Shown here piece after piece: positions 55,901 through 63,687 of a DNA stretch of 64,000 nt. The notes under the pieces are model-generated. The model saw nothing but the letters and a program-made list of their open reading frames with translations, searched no databases and was not told the origin of the DNA. Both the position numbers and the translations under genes were made by a program. Numbering within the stretch: position 1 is the first letter of the stretch; the number at the start of each line of letters is the position of its first letter. The DNA is from Aureibacter tunicatorum (GTDB lineage: Bacteria > Bacteroidota > Bacteroidia > Cytophagales > Cyclobacteriaceae): NCBI RefSeq assembly GCF_036492635.1, contig NZ_AP025305.1, forward strand, positions 1,116,001 to 1,180,000, written 5' to 3'.

Positions 55901-57331
55901 AGAGTTTGTTTTGGAGAACCTTTGGAAATTACATTGCCTCAAGTTGTTGAAAACTGGCAATATACTGTTGTTGATTTTGAAGGTAATGCATTGACAGAAC
56001 CTTATCCTGTTGATGTCTCGGATGCCTCTTTGACACTCACAGTGCCAGGGGAATCCTTGAAACTGTATGAGAATAAACTCAAAATAATGGCTGAGTATAT
56101 AGCTGAAGATTACATAGCTTGTCCTGATACTTTAGATGTGGTAGTTGATGTGTATGTAGAGCCTTTACCTGATGCGAACGTTAAGATGAAAGCTGAAGGG
56201 ACTCTGTGTAGCACGACAGCTCCGGCTGTAGTGGAACTTACCAAGACGAACAGCTCTTATACTTATTACTTAGTTAATTCGGAAGATGAAGCGTTGACTG
56301 AAGTAGAGCCAATCGAGCAAGGTAAAACATTGAGATTTGAGCTTGATCCTAAATATTTGAGCGATTACAACAATGTGTTTAGGGTAATTGCTATATCCAA
56401 TTCACTGGGTTGTGAAAGTGAAATATCTGACAACTATGTGGTAGTGAATAGGGAATTGGATCGAGAAGCTCCTGAGTTCTTGGATCAAATTGGAAATATT
56501 TATGAGACGATCACTGGGGCTGGAGATGGTTTGCCAATCAATTGGAGAGAGCCTGAAGCTGTGGATAATTGCGATCCAAATGTTCTTGTTGAATATGAAA
56601 TATTCGAAGAGCTGACTGGAAACAAAGTTGACTTGAGAAACGGTAGCTTGTTCCCTAAAAATGTGAAGTACATTGTTAGGTATACAGCTAAAGACGCTTC
56701 TGATAATACTTCAATAATGGAATTCATAGTATTAGTATCTGATGAAACGTTCAAAAACAACCCGCCAATCGTAAGAGATGATGTGTATTATGTAAGAACG
56801 AATGAGTCTGTTGATATCTTCCCATTGGAAAATGACACGGATCCTGACGGAGACCTTGATCCAGGATCGTTTAAGGTCGTAGGAGAATTGCCTGATGTGG
56901 GTGAGTTTGAGTATTTTGATGATACGAAATCATTTACATTCCATGCATTGGATGTGGAGCCTCAAGAGTTATCATTCTTCTATGAAGTTCATGATTCTAC
57001 AGGTAATCAAGGACAGGCAGTGGTTTATATTAATGTCTTGGATGTGGATGAAGTGTTGGTTCACAATATGTTTACCCCTAATGGCGATGGTGTGAATGAC
57101 TATTTTGTTATCCAACAGGCTGAAAAATACCCTAACTCTTTGTTGAGAGTATATAATAGATACGGTAGCAAAGTTTATGAGAAGAAAGGGTATAGAAATG
57201 ATTGGGACGGAGTATCTAATATCAATCTTAAGCTAGGAGATAAAGTACTTCCGGAAGGAACATATTTCTATATCTTTGAGAAGAATGATGGCAGTGAACC
57301 ATTATCAGGTTACGTTTATTTGAAACCTTAA
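46934..57331 (+). CDS. giant secreted surface protein with type IX (type B) C-terminal domain
   Basis: A 3465-residue exported protein. N-terminal signal (to about 32, LLFTFLFSSVLSYAQ). Residues ~185-430 contain FG-GAP/VCBS-like calcium repeats (FDIDGDGDQD, GDLDNDGDLD, EDVDGDGDLD, VDIDQDGDLD). An SdrD-B-like domain (SGKIFEDVDYNGGQGTAFDP) lies near 645-730. A parallel beta-helix (about 880-1190) follows, for example IESNFIGLAMDG and MIGGADLSKRNVISGN. Residues ~1519-3170 are 16 tandem ~100-residue Ig-like modules, each with a conserved cysteine at its start. Near the end are a HYR-like domain (3180-3270) and a cadherin-like domain (NNPPIVRDDVYYVR, 3275-3365). It finishes with the gliding-motility C-terminal domain (VLVHNMFTPNGDGVNDYF). 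It is a surface adhesin or coat protein secreted by the type IX system, likely with the PorP/SprF protein upstream. Confidence 0.93.
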   Translation: MPMRRRSFTNSCRLRGWLLFTFLFSSVLSYAQFDYGVFDILEPPNQYVCDPNNISYLETDFEIVAPNFDYTVPVVTSDDQSILPNGNIVVEDLGIVDPKDGTHMYRIKATAVSLGVVRLAITTSMNNDPNYRDPITKEFAVKFGGGKQPDECRLIFSSQLKMPNQTNFNSNLWDLVKDIRGPVIKFFDIDGDGDQDCFVGSTIGSNVTSKIYFFENLGGGQFAPADEFKIVLPEPSECFSNKYHFPAITMGDLDNDGDLDVLVGYNRVNCGSERGGILYFENVTPIEDRNDASKIRFQYRGKNPFGLPDSFGAYFRGQEFNQIFPSLEDVDGDGDLDLFISSGTGSYHYYENHAIDQNTGAVNIASPNWNVNQGSAQAIFRNRVDDPFGLPYRGGNDYGEMPSNVEWDVTTHFVDIDQDGDLDLVWGDTQDRDGDKNGIGYFENFSGKCKVPTFQDAAGNVQGKLLYKDIEYAEVHKFQTVFVGDVFGGEGNNGDGNVELFTGRRGDSGASLSGVFVANQPFSAHLSDNGGALDPEWCIDTEIETVRFIDVAFDLPEGVSVSDVEFQAFTSNQRVLPDANVVWQKPIDGTDRVMITRVPNQTSLNDIRIEMIFKLRDGVNQCPLANNRLKVTQYWKVVNCSEAGDISGKIFEDVDYNGGQGTAFDPLLDRLVNGVRVELYKENGQFVATATTQNDPVHGDGYYKFAGYPVGKYHVRVVNSTVDHPDDPAALPVQTFRMQGDNGALQPVGNRVGGEDPYLVDADENTNNTPLVSLTNNFKTPQSLSTVVIADANGVEGVDFGFSYSVIVNPNSNDQGSLNQFITNANLINGTQTSYFEIRQKGSYQYQPGDDFIIDLNGIDLPEILAPIVLDAFTQQGSSADINYGEHDIRIEIEGNNITGSILNLGDDSDGSTIKGFSLTNNTNGISAISVNSESNSIESNFIGLAMDGLTAKPNLLGITVDSDNVMIGGADLSKRNVISGNMSAAIMMEGDDNVIQNNTIGANKWLNILLNTPQAVPNNVLASQRNVKTRGAVMLEGSGHKVLDNNIAGNWGNGVLINGVSDLEIYGNGIGVINTPDGGVVDMGNGDTDPNVLANQQQSGIFITATNPARSDRNQNIVIGGLLAGDGKKNTIANNVHNGIAFDNDPINGWFASDKDRHVSILANSIYNNGDLGIDLQHSFSGVGDPGQGHTEHDANTIDVNYPVFTLSAIDQDGNVSIQLKGLPADGENDQYYALLFYANDDYRSFSYEDYPTLIDAENQHNDPANDKDVFLGEGRVFLSAIAVTGTQILNNPVFKAPITEFLGGPDVDVQPGKFITGKYVRINDLAIVDQNTGKLKTSLIDQDNYGSYFGASSEFSAVVELTNLPKVKADFNFEICYNNGDYINHDPSVPVTMEVKVTNEAADPGSGIVRPDLPANTINLVWGVYRPIPGGGKARLYHQNLGFITQEIEVGDSYIQSVEIPKDFLVCLQDGDFIEASAYPIIPLDDESAVTTVVEKTDIEACFNLPEQNVLVDPVTICDGEDVDLRLYPVDLDNNPATNDTLRYNVRYTLLDADKNLLNPTVEVVLTHLQNNEREAFLNVPSSLLPQIDYTGVLPPVQESQTYYVLAEYLLPATPCKNDTVPVQITVNPQFRPDDFNFDAKNGVVCALDDDLIIVNGQAGNTNYLYNVYDDANYVNDPSIAPVIQDWSNAIDENTVNAAGYFNGVNTVDFYITARPNPASGLDICDDEITVDTVTFTYQQPNLNNLSMSISPNSLCQNDETPISITLDGLEDTKTYRVFATTPATIEADLIPYIQNQTGQLVDVVNRNSISDPASYPVMVEVEDLAIGRGCKVNWDPNQSIEIEALPDSTLTINSPTDELCPYEDYDLTANLVSFIDNPEMDVIYILRSEDDLTVDLDTWDPQDAADAMVIPGTSLPGGEANFVVFARKKTGNNCEVKMQNGIVVDVKFSPVLPVLTIDPICYPTDTDYLTYVLAVPSATDEEYRISKDAAGNEVVETFVGNGGDYDVDLPIESARISGGEIVFYITARKNGCNGFNDPAQQITIPVKNQIDNMLVVRSDAPQVCLDETSTITVEASQNGTVYTLLQNNIVLETMTGNGSDLSFSEVAYTIAQAYTYSVEASNDGCIDTLENTVIIDVSSIADLTVDVASFDHCVGEDFDVLASQVIPNMEPGVVYTIKNGVNDIVISDPNDQVLISGADLMSNGFFNITAENSVGNACVRTLDNQLEITIIPLPVIEEADIQICYPDDSALPAKAILSISTLSDTEYYLSDVRALKGDPSAAYYDFAGNGGMVSVEVDLDAADLTNLQKTFYLNARNVGCNDYHAAIDMKEVRVVISPKVDLSLNVFGSDAEICYGGDYSLTIENSQQGVSYDVVDQVTGQDIITGVSGNDGDLLIDIPVNGADINGAVRVFQVRATQVGTGCGGDFLLDQEQLTIHPNPDENTNVSTVAPICYNTDYVAGLSEIIPGYDPMVRMDYVVQRQNEVWSQTLSFVPGNPEPQLVIPAAELNSTVNIFTITVTSEFGCSTELINKLSIGVQSLPMTDADVDEISMQCLNVDGRDLVKVNNPTTEQYYFVKDVSGNIVSGVKEYYMGGDLYLDLDPSLFSPAEQGNTHNLTLFTQKDQLCDEVAVIDFDVEVVEESLPAKDIVTIPEICISDLGSYVSAVNFVDIYGERGQIGRTYSLYDDQGNLIDEDVMRTGVPDPHAKLNLTQDWVNDVVDNWKLGIYRFELRGHYQGCEFDVTNINTVHVFEMRVVGVEPLYMDLIEGSKSCLGEAFSGQVLKNMDPAYSYEIRKDDGEFETIDPNTGFVTLDANKFTGLGRPGDVEFTVVATRVLDIDNPNNTQGHNRCEIIFEEKFIVEVMPDPRNIQVEAQSICYSSVTTDDDGSLVTLSKLEPNVEYFLHVNGDVIKFEDTDSDGSDQNVISVRRHGLRPGENGPFNITARRKLTDTQTCNREIDLDRTVTILVTPELANKDQNVTTNPVDGRVCFGEPLEITLPQVVENWQYTVVDFEGNALTEPYPVDVSDASLTLTVPGESLKLYENKLKIMAEYIAEDYIACPDTLDVVVDVYVEPLPDANVKMKAEGTLCSTTAPAVVELTKTNSSYTYYLVNSEDEALTEVEPIEQGKTLRFELDPKYLSDYNNVFRVIAISNSLGCESEISDNYVVVNRELDREAPEFLDQIGNIYETITGAGDGLPINWREPEAVDNCDPNVLVEYEIFEELTGNKVDLRNGSLFPKNVKYIVRYTAKDASDNTSIMEFIVLVSDETFKNNPPIVRDDVYYVRTNESVDIFPLENDTDPDGDLDPGSFKVVGELPDVGEFEYFDDTKSFTFHALDVEPQELSFFYEVHDSTGNQGQAVVYINVLDVDEVLVHNMFTPNGDGVNDYFVIQQAEKYPNSLLRVYNRYGSKVYEKKGYRNDWDGVSNINLKLGDKVLPEGTYFYIFEKNDGSEPLSGYVYLKP

Positions 57332-57362
57332 TGAATTAAGGAATAATATATAATTATCAAGG

Positions 57363-57397
57363 AAAGGCTGATTTGAAAGAATCAGCCTTTTTTTTGT
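57363..57397 (+). terminator. intrinsic terminator after the giant gene
   Basis: A perfect 11-bp stem (AAAGGCTGATT at 57363-57373, loop TGAAAG, AATCAGCCTTT at 57380-57390) followed by a T-run. It separates the giant gene from the dcw cluster. Confidence 0.85.
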
Positions 57398-57477
57398 TTT
57401 TAAGAACTATATGTGTTAAAATGATCAATTATTAGCGAACTTGGCTTTGCCGCAGTTTTTTTGTCTACGGATTAGTG

Positions 57478-57506
57478 TTGTGAATGAATATCTTTAACTA
57501 AATTTG
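57478..57506 (+). promoter_or_regulatory. candidate promoter of the dcw cluster (TTG-18-TAAATTTG)
   Basis: TTG (57478-57480) and TAAATTTG (57499-57506) are 18 bases apart, close to the Bacteroidota -33/-7 spacing of about 19. It lies 88 bases before the rsmH start, between the giant gene's terminator and the first dcw gene. This is the best-supported promoter in the window. Confidence 0.6.
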
Positions 57507-57593
57507 TGGGATTTTTGAAAGCAATGGGTTTGTCTCGAAATAAGATTTTAAATACGCATGCTTTTCAATTTAATTTTAGAAAATTCTTAGAAT

Positions 57594-58520
57594 ATGTCGG
57601 ATCAATATCATATACCTGTAATGCTTAGTGAATGTGTGGAAGGCTTGAATATCAACCCTTCAGGCATTTATGTGGACGTGACTTTTGGAGGAGGAGGGCA
57701 TTCCAAGGAAATTTTGAAGCACCTTGATGAAAATGGAAAATTGTATAGTTTCGATCAAGATCCGGATGCTTTGAGAAATGTCGAAGGGATTGATTCGTCG
57801 TCGTTTAATTTTATTCAGGCTAATTTCAGGCATATCAAACGATTCTTGAAGCTTAAAGGAGTCTCTCAAGTGGATGGCATATTGGCTGATTTGGGTATTT
57901 CCTCACATCAGATTGATGAAGGTGAAAGGGGCTTTTCAACGAGATTTGACGCCCAGTTGGACATGAGAATGGATCAAAAGCAAACTTTGACAGCTAGAAC
58001 GATCGTTAATGAATACGCTGAAAAAGACTTGCACAAGATCTTTGGGATTTATGGAGAAATTAAAAATGCCAAGACTTTAGCTTCTGCCATAGTTTCTGCC
58101 AGATCCGAAGGTCCGATCGAAACAATTGACCAATTGAAAAATATATTGGTTAAAATAGCTCCTAGAAATAGAGAGTTCAAGTACTTCGCTCAAGCTTTTC
58201 AAGCTTTGAGAATAGAAGTGAATGACGAGATGGGAGCATTAGAGGATTTGCTGGTTCAATGCGGAGATATTTTGGCACCTGGAGGTAGATTGGTGGTCAT
58301 GTCCTATCATTCATTGGAGGATCGTCTGGTAAAAAATTATATTGCCAAGGGCAAGTTTTCCGGCGAAGCTGAAAAAGATTTTTATGGTAATTTGATCAGG
58401 CCTTTATCGCCAGTGACTCGCAAGCCGGTGATTGCTACTCCAGATGAAGTGGATGAGAATCCGAGAGCTAGAAGCGCCAAATTGAGAATTGCCGAGAAGA
58501 AACAAGATGATAAGAAATAG
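57594..58520 (+). CDS. rsmH: 16S rRNA (cytosine(1402)-N(4))-methyltransferase RsmH
   Basis: A 308-residue SAM-dependent enzyme that methylates C1402 in the decoding centre of 16S rRNA. Visible motifs are YHIPVMLSECVEGLNI at the start, the SAM loop YVDVTFGGGGHSKEIL (26-41), ADLGISSHQID, the APRNREFKYFAQAFQALRIEVN core and VVMSYHSLEDRLVKN. This is the first gene of the dcw cluster here. The usual mraZ in front of it is missing. Confidence 0.96.
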   Translation: MSDQYHIPVMLSECVEGLNINPSGIYVDVTFGGGGHSKEILKHLDENGKLYSFDQDPDALRNVEGIDSSSFNFIQANFRHIKRFLKLKGVSQVDGILADLGISSHQIDEGERGFSTRFDAQLDMRMDQKQTLTARTIVNEYAEKDLHKIFGIYGEIKNAKTLASAIVSARSEGPIETIDQLKNILVKIAPRNREFKYFAQAFQALRIEVNDEMGALEDLLVQCGDILAPGGRLVVMSYHSLEDRLVKNYIAKGKFSGEAEKDFYGNLIRPLSPVTRKPVIATPDEVDENPRARSAKLRIAEKKQDDKK

Positions 58521-58890
58521 CTACAGATCGGGAAAAAGGCCAGCTAGAAAGAAAAAGCAAGTGAGCATATTTGGCGTGATTGAGAAATATGTGAATCTTG
58601 ATGCTTTTTTCGAAGGCGGTTTGCCTGTCAAATATTTGCCTAAGATTGTTTTTATTAGTCTGATGGGAATTATTTACATAGGCAATAGCCACATGACCGA
58701 GAAAAATACCCGTAAGATAGACAAGCTTCAAGTGGAAGTTGAAGATTTAAGAGCGAATTATACTACCCTTAAGGCTTCTTACATGTATGCGAGCAAGCAG
58801 TCTGAAGTAGCAAAAAGTGTTAAGAAAATGGGCTTGAAGGAAAGTTTGGTTCCACCAGTAAAGATACAAGTGAAAAAAAGTGAATATTAA
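58507..58890 (+). CDS. ftsL: FtsL-like cell division protein
   Basis: A 127-residue single-pass membrane protein. It has a basic cytoplasmic N-terminus (RSGKRPARKKK), a transmembrane helix at about 44-62 (YLPKIVFISLMGIIYIG) and a periplasmic coiled coil (KIDKLQVEVEDLRANYTTLKA). Position between rsmH and the PBP, size and topology identify it as FtsL, which recruits the FtsWI enzymes to the septum. I start at ATG 58507, overlapping the rsmH end by 14 bases; an upstream TTG would add six residues. Confidence 0.82.
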   Translation: MIRNSYRSGKRPARKKKQVSIFGVIEKYVNLDAFFEGGLPVKYLPKIVFISLMGIIYIGNSHMTEKNTRKIDKLQVEVEDLRANYTTLKASYMYASKQSEVAKSVKKMGLKESLVPPVKIQVKKSEY

Positions 58891-60988
58891 GAAATCCATA
58901 TTATTCCGCTCGCGGCTGGCTTTTTTATTCGTGCTGTTGTTTGCAGTGGCTTTGATCTATAGGATTGTGGCTATACAGTTTGTAGAAGGGGAGAAATGGA
59001 TTCAAAAAGCTGATCAGATCGGTCTGAAACATAAAGAACTTAAAGCGACAAGAGGAAATATATATTCAGATAATGGAAGTTTGATGGCGACATCATTGCC
59101 TTTCTATAAAGTCGCATTCGACCCTACGCGAGCTTCCGATGAAGTTTATAAAGCAGGAATCGATACGCTGTCTGACTTGCTTTCCAAAAAATTTGGAGGG
59201 AAATCGGCAAATGGCTACAGAAGAATGATCAATGACGCTCGAAAAAATAAATCACAGTATATCGTATTGAGCCGTAAGTTGATTGATCATTTGGATAAGA
59301 AAGAAGTTCAGACTTGGCCTATTCTTAAGGAAGGCCGTATGAAAGGCGGCGTGATTTTCGAAAAAGTGAATAAACGCTTTTTGCCTTTTAATGATCTGGC
59401 CAGAAGGACTATTGGTTTTGTAAATGAGAATTACAATGGAGCGGGCTTGGAGTATAGTTTCAATGATCGCTTGGCGGGTGAGAATGGACAAGCCCTGTAC
59501 AGAAAGATTTCAGGAGGGCGTTGGAGACCAGTGCATGATGAGTCTGAAGTTAGGCCTGTGAATGGCTTTGATATTGAAACTACGATTGATATAAATCTAC
59601 AAGACGTGGCTCAAAGCGCTTTGAAATCCGCTCTTCAAAGCTATAAGGCAGACTATGGTTGCGCCGTGGTTATGGAAGTGAAAACAGGTGAGATCAAGGC
59701 AATGACGAACCTCAGTTATGATGAAGAGTCGGACTACTATTATGAGAATTACAACTTTGCTGTTGGTGCGCAAGGATTGACTGAACCGGGCTCTACGTTC
59801 AAATTGGCTTCCATGATAGCGTTGTTTGAGGAATCTAATTTGGATATTGATGATAAGGTTCAAACTGGAGATGGCGAGTATGAGTTTTACGACAAGATAA
59901 TGAGAGATCACAAGCCCGGAGGATATGGCGAATTAACGGTCAAAGACGCATTTGCCAAATCGTCCAATATCGCGATTTCTAAGCTTGTTAATGACCAATT
60001 TGGCTTAACTCCTGAGCGGTTTATAAATTATATCAAGGATATGGGACTTTTAGAGCCTTTAGGCTTTCAAATGGTGGGCGAAGGCGTGCCATATATCAAG
60101 AGTCCTGATGATAAGACATGGAGTGGAGTAACATTGCCTTGGATGTCTATTGGTTATGAATTGAAACTGACGCCTTTGCATGTCTTGGCATTTTATAACG
60201 CAGTAGCCAATAATGGGCGAATGGTGAGGCCAATGATCGTCAAGAGAGTTTTTGAAACCAATAGAGAGATTCAAACTTACAAAACAGAAGTGATCAAAAA
60301 GAAAATCTGTTCGGACGCAACTTTGAGTAAAGTGAGGGAATTATTGGTCGAAGTGGTTGAAACAGGCACTGCGAAAAATATTAAAAATGATTATTATAAA
60401 ATTGCGGGTAAAACTGGAACAGCTCAGAAAGTAATTAATAGAAAATACACAAAAAAGTATTATACTTCGTTCGCAGGCTTCTTTCCAGCGGAGTCGCCAA
60501 AGTACAGTTGCATAGTTGTGATAGACAAACCTACGGGTGGGCAGCAGTATGGAAGCGATGCTGCGGCTCCAGTCTTTAAGGAAATCGCAGATAAGATTTA
60601 TTCCACGGATTTGAATTTGCATAAAGCAGGCTTGGAGACTCAATCAAGCCAAGGTTCATTCCCTGTTATCAAGAAAGGTTTGGGTGAGGATTTGAAGTTT
60701 TTATGCAATGAGTTGGGAATTTCAAATCATATGAAGACAGATGACGAATGGGTAAAAACTAGAGTCAATAATAACGCTGTGGAATGGGTGTCCAATAGAA
60801 ATGCGATGAATAGAGTTCCCGATGTTAGAGGTATGACATTGAAAGATGCCATGTATTTATTGGAGAATGCTGGATTAAGAGTTGTATATAAAGGAACAGG
60901 CAGAGTGGAGACTCAGTCGATTGTTCCTGGCGATAAAATAAAAATTGGCACTCAAATTTTTTTAAAACTGAAATTTAATGATACTTAA
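58880..60988 (+). CDS. ftsI: septal peptidoglycan transpeptidase FtsI (PBP3) with PASTA domain
   Basis: A 702-residue class B penicillin-binding protein, anchored by an N-terminal helix (about 11-31), that cross-links septal peptidoglycan. The dimerisation domain is followed by the transpeptidase with Ser305-x-x-Lys308 (GSTFK), the SxN motif Ser361-Ser362-Asn363 and Lys511-Thr-Gly (KTGTAQ). A C-terminal PASTA domain (about 640-700, VPDVRGMTLKDAMYLLENAG) is present. It starts with GTG inside the end of ftsL (11-base overlap), which couples their translation. Confidence 0.94.
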   Translation: MNIKKSILFRSRLAFLFVLLFAVALIYRIVAIQFVEGEKWIQKADQIGLKHKELKATRGNIYSDNGSLMATSLPFYKVAFDPTRASDEVYKAGIDTLSDLLSKKFGGKSANGYRRMINDARKNKSQYIVLSRKLIDHLDKKEVQTWPILKEGRMKGGVIFEKVNKRFLPFNDLARRTIGFVNENYNGAGLEYSFNDRLAGENGQALYRKISGGRWRPVHDESEVRPVNGFDIETTIDINLQDVAQSALKSALQSYKADYGCAVVMEVKTGEIKAMTNLSYDEESDYYYENYNFAVGAQGLTEPGSTFKLASMIALFEESNLDIDDKVQTGDGEYEFYDKIMRDHKPGGYGELTVKDAFAKSSNIAISKLVNDQFGLTPERFINYIKDMGLLEPLGFQMVGEGVPYIKSPDDKTWSGVTLPWMSIGYELKLTPLHVLAFYNAVANNGRMVRPMIVKRVFETNREIQTYKTEVIKKKICSDATLSKVRELLVEVVETGTAKNIKNDYYKIAGKTGTAQKVINRKYTKKYYTSFAGFFPAESPKYSCIVVIDKPTGGQQYGSDAAAPVFKEIADKIYSTDLNLHKAGLETQSSQGSFPVIKKGLGEDLKFLCNELGISNHMKTDDEWVKTRVNNNAVEWVSNRNAMNRVPDVRGMTLKDAMYLLENAGLRVVYKGTGRVETQSIVPGDKIKIGTQIFLKLKFNDT

Positions 60989-62432
60989 TAACCTATTGAA
61001 AGGAGTGGAATTTCGCTCCGAAGATGACCTGGGATTAGAAATTGCTAAAGTTCAGTTTGATTCCAGAAAAGTTGCCGAAGGCGATGTTTTTGTCGCTGTC
61101 AATGGCTTGCATGTTGATGGACATGACTATATTAACAAAGCTATAGCTGCGGGTTGTGTCGCTATAGTAGGTGAAAAAGAAAAAGGTGACATAGCGGAAA
61201 ACTTTGACAAAGTCATTTACGTGCAAGTGAATGACAGTTCAAAGGCATTGGGTGTCATGGCGTCAAATTACTATGGAAACCCTTCATCTAAATTGGATAT
61301 AGTTGCTGTGACAGGGACAAATGGTAAGACCTCTACGGTAACATTGTTGTTTCAATTATTTGAAAAGTTGGGGCATTCTGTTGGTCTGCTTTCAACGGTT
61401 GAAAATCGCATCAATGATGAGATTATTCCTTCCACTCATACGACTGCAGACGCTTTAGCGATTAATGAAATGTTGGCAAAAATGGTTTCGGAAGGAGTAA
61501 GCCACTGTTTCATGGAAGCTAGTTCTCATGCGATAGTTCAAAATAGAATGTTTGGGCTTCGATTGAAAGGAGCTGTTTTTACAAATATATCGCATGATCA
61601 TTTGGATTATCATGGCACTTTCAAAGAGTATATAAGCGCAAAAAAACTTCTATTTGATCGGTTGGGCAAAGAGTCCTTCGCTTTGGTAAATGTTGATGAC
61701 AAAAGAGGTTTGGTGATGTTGCAAAACTCAAAAGCCAAGGCCTATACATATTCTTTAAAAAATCCTTCGGACTTCAAAGCTCGATTAATTGCGGACACTT
61801 TCGAAGGGCTTCAGTTGGAACTGGATAGAAAAGAGGTGTGGTTGAGGATGACAGGGCTTTTCAATGCATATAACATTTTAGCCGTATATGCTGTTGCTAG
61901 TCTTTTGGATGAGGATTCTGATGAAGCGTTGATGATATTGTCGCAGTTGAAAGGCGCTGAAGGAAGATTTGAGAGAATTGAAAATCAAAAATCACTGACA
62001 GCCATAGTTGACTATGCTCATACGCCTGATGCTTTGGGAAATGTGTTGGATACGATTAAGAAAGTAGGACCGGAAGGGAAAATAATCACTGTTGTGGGCT
62101 GCGGAGGCGATAGAGACCGAACGAAGCGACCTGAAATGGCTAAGATAGCTTGCTCACTGAGTGATAAAGTAATATTGACATCTGATAATCCAAGAAGCGA
62201 AGATCCTGAACTGATTCTTAATGAAATGGTAAAAGGTGTGAGAGATGAGGATTTGCATAAATATATCAAATTGACAGACCGAAGAGAAGCTATTAAATTG
62301 TCGGTTATGCTGGCTGAAAAGGGAGATGTGATTCTTATCGCTGGCAAGGGACATGAAACTTATCAAGAGATCAATGGTATTAAAAGCCACTTTGACGATA
62401 GGGAGGAGCTTAGGTCTTTTTTGGACGCTTAA
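60978..62432 (+). CDS. murE: UDP-N-acetylmuramoyl-L-alanyl-D-glutamate--diaminopimelate ligase
   Basis: A 484-residue Mur ligase that adds the third amino acid to the peptidoglycan stem peptide using ATP. The ATP loop VAVTGTNGKTST (109-120) and the Mur core (TTADALAINEML, MEASSHAIVQNR) are present. The DNPR motif (403-406, TSDNPRSEDPEL) indicates meso-diaminopimelate as the substrate rather than lysine. Overlaps ftsI by 11 bases. Confidence 0.95.
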   Translation: MILNNLLKGVEFRSEDDLGLEIAKVQFDSRKVAEGDVFVAVNGLHVDGHDYINKAIAAGCVAIVGEKEKGDIAENFDKVIYVQVNDSSKALGVMASNYYGNPSSKLDIVAVTGTNGKTSTVTLLFQLFEKLGHSVGLLSTVENRINDEIIPSTHTTADALAINEMLAKMVSEGVSHCFMEASSHAIVQNRMFGLRLKGAVFTNISHDHLDYHGTFKEYISAKKLLFDRLGKESFALVNVDDKRGLVMLQNSKAKAYTYSLKNPSDFKARLIADTFEGLQLELDRKEVWLRMTGLFNAYNILAVYAVASLLDEDSDEALMILSQLKGAEGRFERIENQKSLTAIVDYAHTPDALGNVLDTIKKVGPEGKIITVVGCGGDRDRTKRPEMAKIACSLSDKVILTSDNPRSEDPELILNEMVKGVRDEDLHKYIKLTDRREAIKLSVMLAEKGDVILIAGKGHETYQEINGIKSHFDDREELRSFLDA

Positions 62433-62478
62433 TTGAATAGCAAAGTTTAAGAATTTACGATTACACTATAGTTTAAAA

Positions 62479-63681
62479 ATGTTTTATTATCTTTTTGATT
62501 ATTTAAAAAAGACTTTTGATTTAGCTGGAGCAGGAGTTTTTCAGTATATCACTTTTCGAGCTGGAGCAGCGATGTTCGCCTCGTTGATTATCACAATATT
62601 TTTTGGCAAAGCGATTATAGACAAGTTGCACCGCTTGCAAGTAGGCGAAAGCATCAGGGATCTGGGCTTGGAAGGTCAGATGGAAAAAAAAGGTACGCCA
62701 ACCATGGGAGGAATTATGATCATCATGGCTATTGTGATACCGACGATACTTTTCGCTCAATTAGATAATATATATATCATATTGTTGATAGTTTCCACTT
62801 TATGGATGGGAGTTATTGGTTTTCTAGATGATTATATAAAAGTTTTCAGGAAGAATAAAGAAGGGTTGGCCGGAAGGTTCAAGATTGTCGGACAAGTTGG
62901 CCTGGGTTTGATCGTAGGACTTACTCTTTATTTTCATGAAGATGTGGTGGTTAGAATCAATGACGCCCAAGATTTGAGTGGTGGAGTGATGACCGCATAT
63001 CATGATATCAAGTCAACAGTGACGACTATTCCTTTTCTTAAGAACAATGAATTTGATTATTCGATGCTTCTGCCATTTTTACCGGATAGTTATACTTGGA
63101 TAGTTTATGTCTTGGTTGTGATATTTATTGTTACGGCAGTATCGAATGGTGCGAATATTACGGATGGTATTGACGGATTGGCCGCTGGTGTTTCTGCCGT
63201 GATTGGTATTGTTCTGGCGATTTTCGCTTACTTGTCAGGAAATGCGATATTTGCGGACTATCTGAATATCATGTATATACCAATGTCGGGAGAATTAGTG
63301 ATATTTTGCGCGGCTTTTATTGGTGCTTGCATAGGGTTCTTATGGTATAATAGTTTTCCCGCTCAAGTATTCATGGGAGACACAGGAAGTCTTTCCATAG
63401 GAGGTGTGATTGCTGTCATGGCTTTAGTGGTTAAAAAGGAATTGTTGATACCTATTTTATGCGGTGTTTTTCTTATAGAAAATCTTTCTGTGATTATTCA
63501 AGTAGGGTATTTCAAGTATACGAAAAAGAAATATGGAGAAGGTCGCAGAGTCTTTAAAATGGCGCCTTTGCATCACCATTATCAAAAGATGGGAATTCAT
63601 GAGTCAAAGATTGTGAGCAGGTTTATTATTGTCACGATTTTGCTGGCGATTTTAACATTGACAACTTTAAAGCTTAGATAA
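62479..63681 (+). CDS. mraY: phospho-N-acetylmuramoyl-pentapeptide transferase
   Basis: A 400-residue integral membrane enzyme that moves phospho-MurNAc-pentapeptide from UDP to undecaprenyl phosphate, making lipid I. It has about ten helices with the catalytic motifs [10 protein letters not shown] near the N-terminus, [16 protein letters not shown] (Asp-Asp), the [12 protein letters not shown] loop, and HHHYQKMG near the C-terminus. The cytoplasmic loop between helices 4 and 5 is longer than usual, as in Bacteroidota MraY. Lies 46 bases after murE. Confidence 0.96.
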   Translation: MFYYLFDYLKKTFDLAGAGVFQYITFRAGAAMFASLIITIFFGKAIIDKLHRLQVGESIRDLGLEGQMEKKGTPTMGGIMIIMAIVIPTILFAQLDNIYIILLIVSTLWMGVIGFLDDYIKVFRKNKEGLAGRFKIVGQVGLGLIVGLTLYFHEDVVVRINDAQDLSGGVMTAYHDIKSTVTTIPFLKNNEFDYSMLLPFLPDSYTWIVYVLVVIFIVTAVSNGANITDGIDGLAAGVSAVIGIVLAIFAYLSGNAIFADYLNIMYIPMSGELVIFCAAFIGACIGFLWYNSFPAQVFMGDTGSLSIGGVIAVMALVVKKELLIPILCGVFLIENLSVIIQVGYFKYTKKKYGEGRRVFKMAPLHHHYQKMGIHESKIVSRFIIVTILLAILTLTTLKLR

Positions 63682-63687
63682 GTATCG

